From: Primorskyibacter flagellatus
GTDB taxonomy: Bacteria; Pseudomonadota; Alphaproteobacteria; Rhodobacterales; Rhodobacteraceae
Assembly: GCF_900176485.1 (NCBI RefSeq)
Contig: NZ_FWYD01000003.1
Coordinates: 248,001 to 312,000, forward strand
Reading direction: 5' to 3'
DNA length: 64,000 nt
Shown: piece after piece, positions 27,445 through 36,916 of the stretch
Position numbering within the stretch: the first letter of the stretch is position 1
Layout: each line of letters begins with the position of its first letter
Made by a program: the position numbers and the translations under genes
Notes under the pieces: generated by a model
Database searches by the model: none
Seen by the model: only the letters and a program-made list of their open reading frames with translations
What the model was told of the DNA's origin: nothing

Positions 27445-28355
27445 GCCTGCGCAGTGCCCTGCTCAATCACTGGCTGCGTTTGACCGAAAAACGGCATCTT
27501 GCCCGCGCGAAAACACCAGAGGCCCTGCGCGTCAGCTTTGAGCGTAAGGCGCGACTCTTCTTCCGTGCGCCAAAAGGCAGCGCCTTCCAGCGCGGCTCTG
27601 TTGCCGAGGTGCCGGTGCTGTGGGTTTCGGCACCGGAGGCGGATGACGATCTACTGATCCTTTACTTCCACGGCGGCGGCTATGTCTTCGGTTCGCCGCG
27701 CACGCATCGCGCGATGCTGGCCTGGATCTCGTCGATGTGCAGCGCCTGGACCTGTTTGCCCGAGTATCGGTTGGCGCCGGAACATACGTTCCCCGCCCCG
27801 GTCGAGGATGCGGCCGCCATCTATACCGACCTGCTTGGCGGCGGCACGCTGCCGGACCGTATCATCCTTGGGGGTGACAGTGCCGGCGGCGGTCTGGCGC
27901 TCGCGCTTCTGGCCGAGATTTGCCGTCAGGATCTACCACGGCCAGCGGGATGCTTTGCCTTTTCACCGCTGACCGATCTGCGCTACGCTGGCGCGTCTGT
28001 TCGCGAAAATGCCGATAGCGATGTCGTCCTGCCCGCCGAGCGTGTGGACGAAATGGCCGACATGTATCTGCAAGGCGCTGATCCGGACGATCCGCGCGCC
28101 TCGCCGCTGCATGGCGACTTCACGGGGGCTTGTCCGGTCTGGCTGACCGCAAGCGATACCGAGATTCTGCTGGATGATACCCGGCGCATGGCCGAGGTCT
28201 TGCGCGCACAGGGCGTGGAGGTGGAGATGTTGATCGAGCGCGACCTGCCGCATGTCTGGCCCCTGTTTCGCGGGTTGATCCCCGAAGCGGATGCCACGTT
28301 GCGGACGCTGGCCAAATGGATCACGCGTCTCGCGCGACCGTCAGCCGGTAACTGA
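27441..28355 (+). CDS. Alpha/beta hydrolase (hormone-sensitive-lipase-like esterase)
   Basis: A 304-residue esterase of the HSL (bacterial family IV) group: oxyanion-hole motif HGGGYVFG (about 76-83), nucleophile elbow GDSAGG (about 144-149), and a C-terminal DLPHVWP giving the catalytic His. Acts on short-chain esters; substrate unknown. Its ATG overlaps gshB and its last 35 bases overlap the convergent yifB gene. Confidence 0.87.
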   Translation: MSLRSALLNHWLRLTEKRHLARAKTPEALRVSFERKARLFFRAPKGSAFQRGSVAEVPVLWVSAPEADDDLLILYFHGGGYVFGSPRTHRAMLAWISSMCSAWTCLPEYRLAPEHTFPAPVEDAAAIYTDLLGGGTLPDRIILGGDSAGGGLALALLAEICRQDLPRPAGCFAFSPLTDLRYAGASVRENADSDVVLPAERVDEMADMYLQGADPDDPRASPLHGDFTGACPVWLTASDTEILLDDTRRMAEVLRAQGVEVEMLIERDLPHVWPLFRGLIPEADATLRTLAKWITRLARPSAGN

Positions 28356-29835
28356 TCGCCTCGGCGACATGCGGGCGGCGCACATCGGTTGAGCCGTCCA
28401 GATCGGCGATCGTGCGGGCCACGCGCATCACCCGGTGATAGCCACGCGCGGACAGCCCCATGCGGTCGGCGGCGCGGCCCAGCAGCTCTTTACCTTCCGC
28501 ATCGGGGCGGGCGATGTCTTCCAGAACCTCGCCTGAAGCGTCGGCATTGGTGCGCATGCCGTCATGGCCGTCGAACCGCGACGATTGCACGTCGCGCGCC
28601 ATAGAAACCCGCGCCGCAACCTCGGCAGAGCTGTCGCCGGACGGTGGCAGGTCCAGATCGGTGAAGCCAACGGGCGGTACTTCGATCCGCAGGTCGAACC
28701 TGTCCATCAGCGGGCCGGAAATGCGGCCCATGTAATCCTCGCCGCAGGATGGCGCGCGCGCACAGGACCGGTCCGGTTCGCTGAGATAGCCGCAGCGACA
28801 GGGATTGGCCGCCGCAATCAGCATGAACCGGCAGGGATAGCGGAAATGGGCGTTGGCGCGCGAAATCATCACCTCGCCCGATTCGATGGGCTGGCGCAGC
28901 GTTTCCAGCACGTTGCGCGGAAATTCCGGGAACTCGTCCATGAACAGCACGCCGTTATGCGCCAGGCTGATCTCGCCGGGTTTGGCGCTGCGACCGCCGC
29001 CGACAATCGCCGCCATAGAGGCGGTGTGATGGGGTTCCCGAAACGGTCGGTGCCGCGAAATCCCGCCTTCGTCGAGCAATCCCGCGAGCGAATGGATCAT
29101 CGAGGTTTCCAACGCCTCGGATGCACTCAGCGGCGGCAGGATGCCGGGCAGACGGCTGGCCAGCATTGATTTTCCGGATCCCGGTGAGCCCACGAACATC
29201 AGGTGGTGACGCCCTGCGGCGGCGATTTCCAGTGCCCGTTTCGCACGCTCCTGCCCGCGCACATCCCTGAGGTCACGGCCCGAAGGGGCGGGCTGCACCT
29301 CGCCGGGCTCGGATGGCGGCAAGGGCGACTGCCCGGTGAAATGCCGCACCACGTCTGACAGCGAGTTGGCACCAATGACCTGACAACTGCCAACCCACGC
29401 GGCCTCTGTCCCGGACGCGCGCGGGCACAGCAGCGCGCGGCCATCCTCTGCGGCGGCCATTGCGGCGGGCAGCGCGCCCAACACTGGCACCAGCGTACCG
29501 TCGAGCGACAATTCCCCCAGCGAGACGATACCGGCCACGGCATCATGCGGAATGATCTCCAGCGCGGCCAAAAGGCCCAAAGCGATGGGCAAATCGAAAT
29601 GCGAGCCTTCCTTTGGCAGGTCGGCGGGCGACAGGTTGATGGTGATGCGCTTGGAGGGCAGGGCAATCGCCATAGACGCCAGCGCCGTGCGCACCCGGTC
29701 GCGCGCCTCTGATACGGCCTTGTCGGGCAGACCAACGATGGAAAACGCGGGCAGGCCCGGTGTCACCGCGCATTGCACCTCGACGGTGCGCGCCTCCACC
29801 CCTTCGAAGGCGACTGTGTAGGCGTGTGAGACCAT
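28321..29835 (-). CDS. YifB/ComM family Mg-chelatase-like AAA ATPase
   Basis: A 504-residue ComM-type protein: N-terminal ChlI-like domain (VQCAVTPGLPAFSIVGLPDKAVSE), Walker A GSPGSGKSM (about 208-216), Walker B HNGVLFMDEFPEF, then a C-terminal domain with a Cys-rich NPCRCGYLSEPDRSC segment. ComM is a hexameric helicase that promotes branch migration during natural transformation; in Rhodobacter capsulatus a homologue is needed by gene-transfer-agent recipients. ATG at 29835 is chosen (a TTG lies 18 bases upstream). CtrA-like half-sites lie upstream. Overlaps the esterase tail to tail. Confidence 0.92.
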   Translation of the reverse strand: MVSHAYTVAFEGVEARTVEVQCAVTPGLPAFSIVGLPDKAVSEARDRVRTALASMAIALPSKRITINLSPADLPKEGSHFDLPIALGLLAALEIIPHDAVAGIVSLGELSLDGTLVPVLGALPAAMAAAEDGRALLCPRASGTEAAWVGSCQVIGANSLSDVVRHFTGQSPLPPSEPGEVQPAPSGRDLRDVRGQERAKRALEIAAAGRHHLMFVGSPGSGKSMLASRLPGILPPLSASEALETSMIHSLAGLLDEGGISRHRPFREPHHTASMAAIVGGGRSAKPGEISLAHNGVLFMDEFPEFPRNVLETLRQPIESGEVMISRANAHFRYPCRFMLIAAANPCRCGYLSEPDRSCARAPSCGEDYMGRISGPLMDRFDLRIEVPPVGFTDLDLPPSGDSSAEVAARVSMARDVQSSRFDGHDGMRTNADASGEVLEDIARPDAEGKELLGRAADRMGLSARGYHRVMRVARTIADLDGSTDVRRPHVAEAISYRLTVARDA

Positions 29836-29857
29836 TCCGTCCTGTTCCGGCAAGATT

Positions 29858-29898
29858 TGGTTAACGCTATGCCGGGGCGGGTTTCAGAATGGTTAACG
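29858..29898 (-). promoter_or_regulatory. Paired CtrA-like half-sites upstream of yifB/comM
   Basis: Two GTTAACCA motifs on the minus strand, at 29865-29858 (TTAACCAA) and 29896-29889 (TTAACCAT, the usual CtrA 8-mer half-site), are 31 bases apart and 24-61 bases upstream of the comM start. The surrounding 416-base gap to rpoH2 (29836-30251) has no convincing gene. Confidence 0.5.
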
Positions 29899-30251
29899 GC
29901 GGGCAGCCATGTCAGAATACGATGCATTTTTGGCTGGTGTCCTGCGTTGAATAGCTGTTTTACGGCTGGCTGGCGCGGCGTTCTGGTCGATAATCGTGCC
30001 GCTACCCCGCGCTGCGGCTGGGTCGGATGGGCCCACCAAAAGGTGCGCAATTTCATCATCGGTCCGGATAAAACTCTTCTGGCACGGTTAGTTTTTCCTC
30101 AACGAGGGAACCGTACGCAACTTTCTTGCGTTTATCTCTCTGAGATGGTGCCTCGCGCACCCAGTCTATGAACAGTGATCTGTTTTCGATGTGAAGCCGT
30201 ATCAATATTATTATTCGGTTGATCCCGAAACCCATCACTGGGGAGCGCATG

Positions 30252-31130
30252 ATGGCACTAGACGCATTCAACGACCGCACCTTGACCCGCCGCGCCATGA
30301 AGGCAGAGTTGCTCGACGCAGAGACAGAGCTGGCTTTGGCCTATGCTTGGCGCGACAACAGGGACGAGCGTGCCTTACACCGTTTGATCACCGCCTATAT
30401 GCGCTTGGCGATTTCGATGGCATCGAAGTTCAAACGCTATGGCGCGCCGATGAACGACCTGATCCAAGAGGCCGGGCTGGGCTTGATGAAAGCTGCTGAC
30501 AAATTCGACCCGGATCGCGGTGTGCGGTTTTCGACCTACGCGGTCTGGTGGATCAAGGCGAGCATTCAGGATTATGTGATGCGCAACTGGTCGATGGTGC
30601 GCACCGGATCCACGTCCAGCCAGAAATCGCTGTTTTTCAACATGCGCCGGGTGCAGGCACGACTGGAGCGGGAAGCGGCCGCCGAGGGGCGCAAATTGCC
30701 GCGCCATGAACTGCGTCAGATGATCTCGACCGAGGTCGGCGTGCCGTTGCATGATGTGGAGATGATGGAAGGCCGCCTGTCGGGGTCGGATTTTTCGCTG
30801 AATGCAACGCAGTCTGTCGATGAGGATGGCCGCGAATGGATTGATGCGCTGGAGGATGACGGCGCACAGGCGGCAGAGATCGTCGAAAACTCGTTAGATA
30901 ATGCGCAGCTGCGTGAATGGCTGATGCATGCGCTGGAGAACCTCAACGAGCGCGAACGCTTTATCGTGCGCGAACGAAAGATGCGCGACAGCCCGCGAAC
31001 GCTTGAAAGCCTTGGGACAGAGATGGGGCTGTCAAAAGAACGTGTTCGCCAGCTTGAGGCTGCGGCGTTTCTGAAGATGCGCAAGAACCTCGAATCGCAA
31101 TCTGAGGAAGTGTTTGAATTTCTTGGATGA
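30252..31130 (+). CDS. rpoH2: RNA polymerase heat-shock sigma factor RpoH, group II type
   Basis: A 292-residue sigma-70 family protein. Region 2 (LISMASKFKRYGAPMNDLIQEA..., with FSTYAVWWIKASIQDYVMRNWSMVRTG; key residues only) and region 4 (LSKERVRQLEAAAFLKMRK) are intact. The N-terminus LTRRAMKAELLDAE fits RpoH-II of Rhodobacter, not RpoH-I, which has an LxxEEE motif; RpoH-II acts with RpoE in singlet-oxygen and oxidative stress. ATG at 30252 (MALDAF) or the adjacent ATG at 30249 follows GGGGAG. Monocistronic. I saw no convincing RpoE promoter. Confidence 0.9.
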   Translation: MALDAFNDRTLTRRAMKAELLDAETELALAYAWRDNRDERALHRLITAYMRLAISMASKFKRYGAPMNDLIQEAGLGLMKAADKFDPDRGVRFSTYAVWWIKASIQDYVMRNWSMVRTGSTSSQKSLFFNMRRVQARLEREAAAEGRKLPRHELRQMISTEVGVPLHDVEMMEGRLSGSDFSLNATQSVDEDGREWIDALEDDGAQAAEIVENSLDNAQLREWLMHALENLNERERFIVRERKMRDSPRTLESLGTEMGLSKERVRQLEAAAFLKMRKNLESQSEEVFEFLG

Positions 31131-31343
31131 CGGGCCGGTTGTCTTCTTCGGCTTGGCTTGTCTCGGGCCTTGCAGGTGCGGAAAGCTATGATGTGGCATT
31201 TTGATGAGGCGCAGGACGACGTAGTTTGACCGAGCGCGGTAACGCCTGCGTTGCGTGCAGCAAATTGCAGAGCATTGACAGCACCGATTGAGTTTCCCTG
31301 CGCGGCTGCGTAACACTGTTGCGCAATCAGGCGAGGGGACGAC

Positions 31344-32543
31344 ATGCTGGCGGGAAAACGCATTCTGCTTATCATCGGGGGTGGTATAGCGGCCTTCAAG
31401 ATACCTGCGCTGATCCGTCTTTTGCGGCAGCAGGGGGCTGCGGTCACGCCTGTTATGACGACCGCGTCCGAGCAATTCGTGACACCGTTGACCGTCTCGG
31501 CACTGGCCGGAGAGAAGGTTTACGGGGATCTGTTCGATCTCACCGACGAGGCCGAGATGGGCCATATCCAGCTATCGCGCGTGGCGGATCTGGTGCTTGT
31601 GGCACCTGCAACGGCGGACCTTATGGCGAAGATGGCGCAGGGGTTGGCAGGGGATCTGGCCTCGACCCTGCTGCTGGCGACCGATACCCCGGTGATGATC
31701 GCGCCCGCGATGAATGTGCGGATGTGGCTGCACCCCGCGACGCAGCGCAACCTGGTGCTGTTGAAAGGCGACGGTGTGCAGGTGGTCGGCCCGGATGAAG
31801 GCGACATGGCCTGCGGTGAATTCGGTCCCGGTCGCATGGCCGAACCGGAAGAGATTGCCGCCGCTTGCGCCGCTGCCTTGACGGCCGGGCCTTTGAGAGG
31901 GCGTCGGGTGCTGGTCACCTCAGGGCCGACGCATGAGCCGATTGATCCGGTGCGTTACATTGCCAACAGGTCATCCGGTGCGCAGGGCACGGCGATTGCC
32001 CGTGCGCTTGTCGGTCTGGGGGCAGAAGTTATCTTTGTCACCGGTCCCGCAGAGGTGCCGCCGCCGGAAGGCGTGACGCTGGTGCAGGTCGAAACCGCAC
32101 GTCAGATGCGCGATGCGGTTCAGGCGGCTCTGCCGGTTGATGCAGGGGTATTTGCCGCCGCTGTGGCCGATTGGCGGATGGCAACGCAGAGCGCCTCGAA
32201 GATCAAAAAAGGCGCGTCCGGGTTGCCGGTGCTGGAATTTGCCGAGAACCCCGACATTCTGGCCGAGGTGTCCCAGATGACCGAGGGGCGTCCGGGTCTG
32301 GTTGTAGGCTTCGCCGCCGAGACGGATGACGTGGTGGCCCATGCCACTGCCAAGCGGATCCGCAAGGGATGTGACTGGATTCTGGCCAATGATGTCAGTC
32401 CGGAGACCGGGATCATGGGCGGCAGTGAAAACGCAGTTGTGTTGATCTCGGAAACCGGGGCGGAGCCGTGGCCCCGCATGGGCAAGGCCGAAGTGGCACA
32501 GCGTTTGGCGGCGCGCATCACGGAGGCTTTGGGTGCAGGGTGA
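31344..32543 (+). CDS. coaBC: Bifunctional phosphopantothenoylcysteine decarboxylase / phosphopantothenate--cysteine ligase
   Basis: A 399-residue CoA-biosynthesis enzyme. The N-terminal CoaC flavoprotein half has PAMNVRMW (about 119-126) and [10 protein letters not shown] (about 153-162), both diagnostic; the CoaB half begins at about 185 with [24 protein letters not shown] (shown in part: [13 protein letters not shown]) and includes KIKK. Ligates cysteine to 4'-phosphopantothenate and decarboxylates the product. The dut gene follows, as in many bacteria. Confidence 0.96.
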   Translation: MLAGKRILLIIGGGIAAFKIPALIRLLRQQGAAVTPVMTTASEQFVTPLTVSALAGEKVYGDLFDLTDEAEMGHIQLSRVADLVLVAPATADLMAKMAQGLAGDLASTLLLATDTPVMIAPAMNVRMWLHPATQRNLVLLKGDGVQVVGPDEGDMACGEFGPGRMAEPEEIAAACAAALTAGPLRGRRVLVTSGPTHEPIDPVRYIANRSSGAQGTAIARALVGLGAEVIFVTGPAEVPPPEGVTLVQVETARQMRDAVQAALPVDAGVFAAAVADWRMATQSASKIKKGASGLPVLEFAENPDILAEVSQMTEGRPGLVVGFAAETDDVVAHATAKRIRKGCDWILANDVSPETGIMGGSENAVVLISETGAEPWPRMGKAEVAQRLAARITEALGAG

Positions 32544-32562
32544 GACGGCAGGAGTTGAGTAT

Positions 32563-33042
32563 TTGAGCCAAGAAGAAGCGCAAAGCGGTGTGGCGTTACG
32601 GATCAGTTGGGTTGAGGGAGCGGACAAGGCGCTTGGATTGCCGCGCTATGAGACTGACGGCGCGGCCGGGGCGGACCTGCGCGCGAATCTGCCGGGCCGG
32701 AGCGCGATTGAAGTGCAGGCGGGCGCCCGGGTTCTGGTGGCCACCGGGCTTCGGCTGGCGGTGCCGGACGGGTACGAGGTGCAAATCCGGCCTCGGTCCG
32801 GGTTGGCGCTGAAGCACGGGATCACGCTGCCCAACAGTCCCGGCACGATTGACAGTGATTATCGCGGACCGCTCGGCGTGATCGTGATGAATGCGGGTGC
32901 CAAGCCTTTCGTGATCGAGCATGGGATGCGGATCGCGCAGATGGTCGTGGCACCGGTGGTGCGGGCTGTTTTTGAAGAGGTCGCGACGCTGGACGATACG
33001 TCGCGCGGCGCGGGCGGCTTCGGCTCTACCGGAGTCGCTTGA
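32563..33042 (+). CDS. dut: dUTP diphosphatase
   Basis: A 159-residue trimeric dUTPase with the five motifs: AGADLRA (I), [10 protein letters not shown] (II), [17 protein letters not shown] (III), HGMRIAQMV (IV) and [10 protein letters not shown] (V). Removes dUTP and makes dUMP. No ATG lies near the N-terminus; I use TTG at 32563 because AGGAG sits 7 bases before it. GTG at 32533 inside coaBC is the alternative. Stop overlaps the next ATG (TGATG). Confidence 0.92.
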   Translation: MSQEEAQSGVALRISWVEGADKALGLPRYETDGAAGADLRANLPGRSAIEVQAGARVLVATGLRLAVPDGYEVQIRPRSGLALKHGITLPNSPGTIDSDYRGPLGVIVMNAGAKPFVIEHGMRIAQMVVAPVVRAVFEEVATLDDTSRGAGGFGSTGVA

Positions 33043-34085
33043 TGTTGCCGGTACTGCTGATCGCAGGTGTTCTTTGGGGGGGCGGTGCCGCGATGGGCGC
33101 GCCATATCGCTTGCGCTGGGGAATGATCGGGCTGCTTTATCTTTCCGTGATTCTGGCGCATTTTGTGCTGCCCGCAGGCAACCTGGTTCGGATGGCAACC
33201 GGAGAGGACGCCTCGGGCTGGCTGATCCTGGCGGGTTTCATCGTGATCGTGATGATCTATCGTTGGGCGCTGGGCCTGCTGCGGGCGCGGGCGCGCAACG
33301 AAGCGCCAACCAGCGCGACCGAACGAGCCGGGGCGTTCACCGAGACCGAACTTGAACGCTATGCGAGGCACATCGTCCTGCGGGAGCTTGGCGGGCCGGG
33401 GCAGCGCAAGCTGAAAGATGCGCGTGTGCTGGTGGTCGGAGCGGGCGGATTGGGCGCGCCCGTGATGCAATATCTGGCGGCGGCGGGTGTCGGCAGCATT
33501 GGCGTCATTGACGATGATGTCGTCGAGAATGCCAATCTGCAACGGCAGGTCATTCACCGCGACAAGGATATTGGCAGGGCCAAGGTGTTTTCGGCGCAAG
33601 AGGCAATGCAGACGCAAAACCCTGCCGTACAGGTCCGCCCCTACAATCGCCGATTGGACGACGACATCGCCGGGGCGTTGATCGCCGATCACGATGTGAT
33701 CCTTGACGGCACCGACAATGCCGAAACGCGCTATCTGGTGAACCGCGCCTGTGTGGCGGCGGGAAAGCCGCTGGTCTCCGGCGCGCTGAGCCAGTGGGAG
33801 GGGCAGTTGAGTGTCTTTCACCCGGCCTCTGGCGCGCCCTGCTATCAATGCATCTTTCCGCGGGCCGCAGCACCGGGGCTGGCACCGTCCTGCGCCGAGG
33901 CGGGCGTTCTTGGGCCGTTGCCGGGTGTCGTGGGCGCGATGATGGCGGTGGAGGCGGTGAAGCTGATCACCGGGGCTGGCAAGGCGTTGACCGGCGAGAT
34001 GCTGATATACGACGCGCTGTGGGGAGAAACGCGCAAGATCGCGTTGAAGCGTCGCGCCGATTGTCCGGTCTGCGGGCAGGGGTGA
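33042..34085 (+). CDS. Membrane-anchored MoeB/ThiF/HesA-family adenylyltransferase
   Basis: A 347-residue E1-like protein. Residues about 1-20, 26-45 and 60-80 are hydrophobic and look like three membrane spans; the MoeB/ThiF domain starts at about 100 with YARHIVLRELGGPGQRKL, the nucleotide loop GAGGLGAP, the DGTDN motif, and two CxxC pairs (CYQC, CPVC) that bind zinc. It should adenylate the C-terminal Gly-Gly of a ubiquitin-like sulfur carrier (MoaD or ThiS). The membrane part is unusual for MoeB. ATG at 33042 overlaps the dut stop. Confidence 0.87.
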   Translation: MLPVLLIAGVLWGGGAAMGAPYRLRWGMIGLLYLSVILAHFVLPAGNLVRMATGEDASGWLILAGFIVIVMIYRWALGLLRARARNEAPTSATERAGAFTETELERYARHIVLRELGGPGQRKLKDARVLVVGAGGLGAPVMQYLAAAGVGSIGVIDDDVVENANLQRQVIHRDKDIGRAKVFSAQEAMQTQNPAVQVRPYNRRLDDDIAGALIADHDVILDGTDNAETRYLVNRACVAAGKPLVSGALSQWEGQLSVFHPASGAPCYQCIFPRAAAPGLAPSCAEAGVLGPLPGVVGAMMAVEAVKLITGAGKALTGEMLIYDALWGETRKIALKRRADCPVCGQG

Positions 34086-34149
34086 TCGGTCAATCAGGTC
34101 TGGAAGACAGGTGCCGAAGCACATAGCTTGACGCTCAAAGGAGACCCTG

Positions 34150-36162
34150 ATGACAAACCCGCTTTTGCAGGACTGGACCACGCCCTTTGGTCTGCCACCC
34201 TTCGATCAGATTGACGACGAGGATTTCGCGCCCGCGCTGGATGTCGCGTTGGCCCGCCATATGGACGAAATTCATGCGATTGCCGATAGCGTCGACGCGC
34301 CGACATTCGCCAACACGATCGAGGCTCTGGAAGGCGCGGGGAAGGAGTTGGACAAGGTCCTGTCGCCTTTCTTTGCACTTGCCGGTGCGGACAGCACGCC
34401 GCGCCGTCGGGAATTGCAGCGCGAATTTACACCCAAACTGTCCGCGCATAGTTCGGCGATCTATGCAAACCGGGCGCTGTTTGATCGGATCTGTCAGCTT
34501 TGGGACGTACGCGAGACGCTGAGTTTATCTTCGGAAGAATCCCGCGTTCTGATGCTGACCCATCGCGGCTTTGTCCGTGCGGGTGCCGCGCTGCAGGGCG
34601 ATGAGGCAGACCGCATGAAGGCGATCAAGGCGCGGATTGCCGATCTTGGCACCAGTTTTATGCAAAATCTGCTGGCGGATGAGGCCGGTTGGTCGATGAC
34701 ATTGGCCGAGGATGATCTTGAAGGCTTGCCTGATTTTGTGCGCGCGACGGCGCGGGCAGCGGGTGAAGAACAAGGTGCGGATGGCCCGGTGATCACGCTC
34801 AGCCGGTCGCTGATCGTGCCTTTCCTGCAATTCTCGCCACGCAGGGAGCTGCGCGAGAAGGCCTGGCAGGCCTGGGTTTCGCGTGGTGCCAATGGCGGCG
34901 AGACCGACAACCGGGAGATTGCCGCCGAAGTGCTTGCCCTGCGCGAAGAGCGCGCCAAGCTATTGGGCTATGACAGTTTCGCTGCCTACAAGCTGGAAAC
35001 GGAAATGGCGGGCAGCCCGGACCGGGTGCGCGACCTGCTGATGGCCGTGTGGGAGCCTGCCCGCGCGCGGGCCGAGGCTGACGCGCAGGTGCTGTCGGAC
35101 ATGATGCATGCGGACGGTACGAATGGCGATCTGGCACCGTGGGATTGGCGGTACTATTCCGAGAAACGCCGCCGGGTCGAGCATGAACTGGATGAGGCGG
35201 CGCTGAAACCCTATCTGCAACTCGACCGGATGATCGAAGCAGCCTTTGACTGCGCGAACCGCCTGTTCGCGCTGGAATTCCGTGCGCTTGATGTGCCGCT
35301 CTACCATCCGGACTGCCGGGCGTGGGAGGTCACGCGGGATGGCAAACACATGGCCGTTTTCATCGGGGATTACTTCGCGCGGGCGTCAAAGCGGTCCGGT
35401 GCGTGGTGTTCCGCGATGCGGATGCAGGCCAAACGGCCCGAGACGCGCAGCCCGATTGTGATCAACGTGTGCAACTTTGCCAAATCCGATCCGGCGCTGC
35501 TGTCTTATGACGATGCGCGCACCTTGTTTCACGAATTTGGCCATGCGTTGCACCAGATCCTGTCGGATGTGGAATTCGGCTCTGTCGCGGGCACATCCGT
35601 GGCGCGCGATTTTGTCGAACTGCCCAGCCAGCTTTACGAACACTGGCTGGAGGTGCCGGAGGTGCTGGAACGCTTTGCCACCCATGTCGAGACGGGCGAA
35701 CCGATGCCGCGCGACATGCTGGACAAGGTGCTTGGCGCTGCCACCTATGATATGGGTTTTCAGACCGTCGAATATGTCGCCTCGGCGATGGTCGATCTGG
35801 ATTTCCACGATGGCGCGGCCCCTGCTGATCCGATGCAGGCGCAGGCAGAGACGTTGGAGCGGCTGGGGCTGCCCCACGCCATCGCGATGCGCCACGCCAC
35901 ACCGCATTTCGCGCATGTCTTTGCGGGGGACGGCTATTCGAGCGGTTACTACAGCTATATGTGGTCCGAGGTCATGGATGCCGATGCCTTTGCCGCCTTT
36001 GAAGAGGCGGGCGGAGCGTTTGACGCGGACACGGCGCAGCGGCTGGAAAAGCATATCCTGTCCGCTGGTGGGTCGGCCGAGGCAGAGGACCTGTACAAGG
36101 CGTTTCGCGGCAGGATGCCGGGGGTCGAGGCGCTTCTCAAGGGGCGCGGCCTCGCTGCCTGA
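34150..36162 (+). CDS. dcp: M3 family zinc metallopeptidase (peptidyl-dipeptidase Dcp-like)
   Basis: A 670-residue thimet-oligopeptidase family enzyme with the zinc motif LFHEFGHALH (HEFGH about 461-465) and the usual downstream Glu region. The N-terminus (NPLLQDWTTPFGLPPFDQI, FFALAGADST) resembles E. coli Dcp more than OpdA/PrlC. No signal peptide, so cytosolic degradation of short peptides is likely. ATG at 34150 follows AAAGGAG. Confidence 0.9.
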   Translation: MTNPLLQDWTTPFGLPPFDQIDDEDFAPALDVALARHMDEIHAIADSVDAPTFANTIEALEGAGKELDKVLSPFFALAGADSTPRRRELQREFTPKLSAHSSAIYANRALFDRICQLWDVRETLSLSSEESRVLMLTHRGFVRAGAALQGDEADRMKAIKARIADLGTSFMQNLLADEAGWSMTLAEDDLEGLPDFVRATARAAGEEQGADGPVITLSRSLIVPFLQFSPRRELREKAWQAWVSRGANGGETDNREIAAEVLALREERAKLLGYDSFAAYKLETEMAGSPDRVRDLLMAVWEPARARAEADAQVLSDMMHADGTNGDLAPWDWRYYSEKRRRVEHELDEAALKPYLQLDRMIEAAFDCANRLFALEFRALDVPLYHPDCRAWEVTRDGKHMAVFIGDYFARASKRSGAWCSAMRMQAKRPETRSPIVINVCNFAKSDPALLSYDDARTLFHEFGHALHQILSDVEFGSVAGTSVARDFVELPSQLYEHWLEVPEVLERFATHVETGEPMPRDMLDKVLGAATYDMGFQTVEYVASAMVDLDFHDGAAPADPMQAQAETLERLGLPHAIAMRHATPHFAHVFAGDGYSSGYYSYMWSEVMDADAFAAFEEAGGAFDADTAQRLEKHILSAGGSAEAEDLYKAFRGRMPGVEALLKGRGLAA

Positions 36163-36237
36163 TCTTGTGCATCGCATGAAAGGGATTTCTCGGCGGCGCG
36201 CTCTGGACAAGGCGGGCCGCGCGGGCATGATCGCGCA

Positions 36238-36903
36238 ATGAACCGTGAAAGCGATCTATATCCGCCAGTCAAGGCGCTGCTGGAACGTCAGGGCTATGCG
36301 GTCAAGGGCGAGGTTGGCGCGGCCGATCTGGTGGCGCGCCGCGGCGACGATCCGCCGGTGATCGTGGAGTTGAAGCTGCGCTTTGCGCTGACGCTGTTCC
36401 ATCAGGCGGTGCGACGGCTTTCGATAACAGAGGCAGTGTATATCGCCGTGCCCAGGCCCACCGGCAAGACCGCGCGACGGATGCTGAAGGACAACCTGTC
36501 GCTCTGCCGAAGGCTGGGCTTGGGGCTGATGACGGTGCGGGGGGATGGCCGGGTCGAGGTGCATTGCGATCCCGGTCCTTTCGCGCCGCGCCGTAACCGC
36601 AAGGCGCAAACCCGATTGCTGCGTGAATTCGACAGGCTGGAGGGCGATCCCAACGAAGGAGGTGCCACGCGGCACGGCATTGTCACCGGCTACCGGCAGG
36701 ACGCGCTGCGCTGTGCCGGCTATCTGGCGCATGCCGGAGCCAGTCGCGGTCGCGATGTGGTTCGTGCCACCAATGTGGCAACCGCCACGCGGATCATGCG
36801 TGAAAACCACTATGGCTGGTTCGAGAAGGTCAGCACCGGCGTCTATGCCCTGACCGATCAGGGGCGCGAGGGGCTGGTCCACTGGGCCTATAGTTGGGAC
36901 TAG
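36238..36903 (+). CDS. DUF2161 family protein with PD-(D/E)XK nuclease-like fold
   Basis: A 221-residue protein of the DUF2161 family. E25, D30 and the E44-x-K46 of VELKLRF follow the spacing of a PD-(D/E)XK phosphodiesterase core. C-terminal residues about 140-215 look like a winged-helix segment (VRATNVATATRIMRENHYGWFEKV in part). The biological substrate is unknown; in this window it has no restriction-modification or toxin partner. It follows dcp by 75 bases and converges with the DMT transporter. Confidence 0.8.
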   Translation: MNRESDLYPPVKALLERQGYAVKGEVGAADLVARRGDDPPVIVELKLRFALTLFHQAVRRLSITEAVYIAVPRPTGKTARRMLKDNLSLCRRLGLGLMTVRGDGRVEVHCDPGPFAPRRNRKAQTRLLREFDRLEGDPNEGGATRHGIVTGYRQDALRCAGYLAHAGASRGRDVVRATNVATATRIMRENHYGWFEKVSTGVYALTDQGREGLVHWAYSWD

Positions 36904-36916
36904 AAAGGGCGCGGAC

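Noticed and set aside
29857..30171. Frame of 104 codons upstream of rpoH2
   Set aside because: No motif, unlikely composition, and overlaps the comM regulatory region; treated as intergenic.
30176..30203. TGATC followed after about 19 bases by TATC upstream of rpoH2, as a possible RpoE promoter
   Set aside because: The -10 should resemble TAAG in Rhodobacter RpoE promoters; the match is too weak to report as a feature.
32859..34181. 440-codon minus-strand frame antisense to dut and the MoeB-like gene
   Set aside because: The plus-strand genes have complete family motifs; the antisense frame is Arg/His-rich without motifs.
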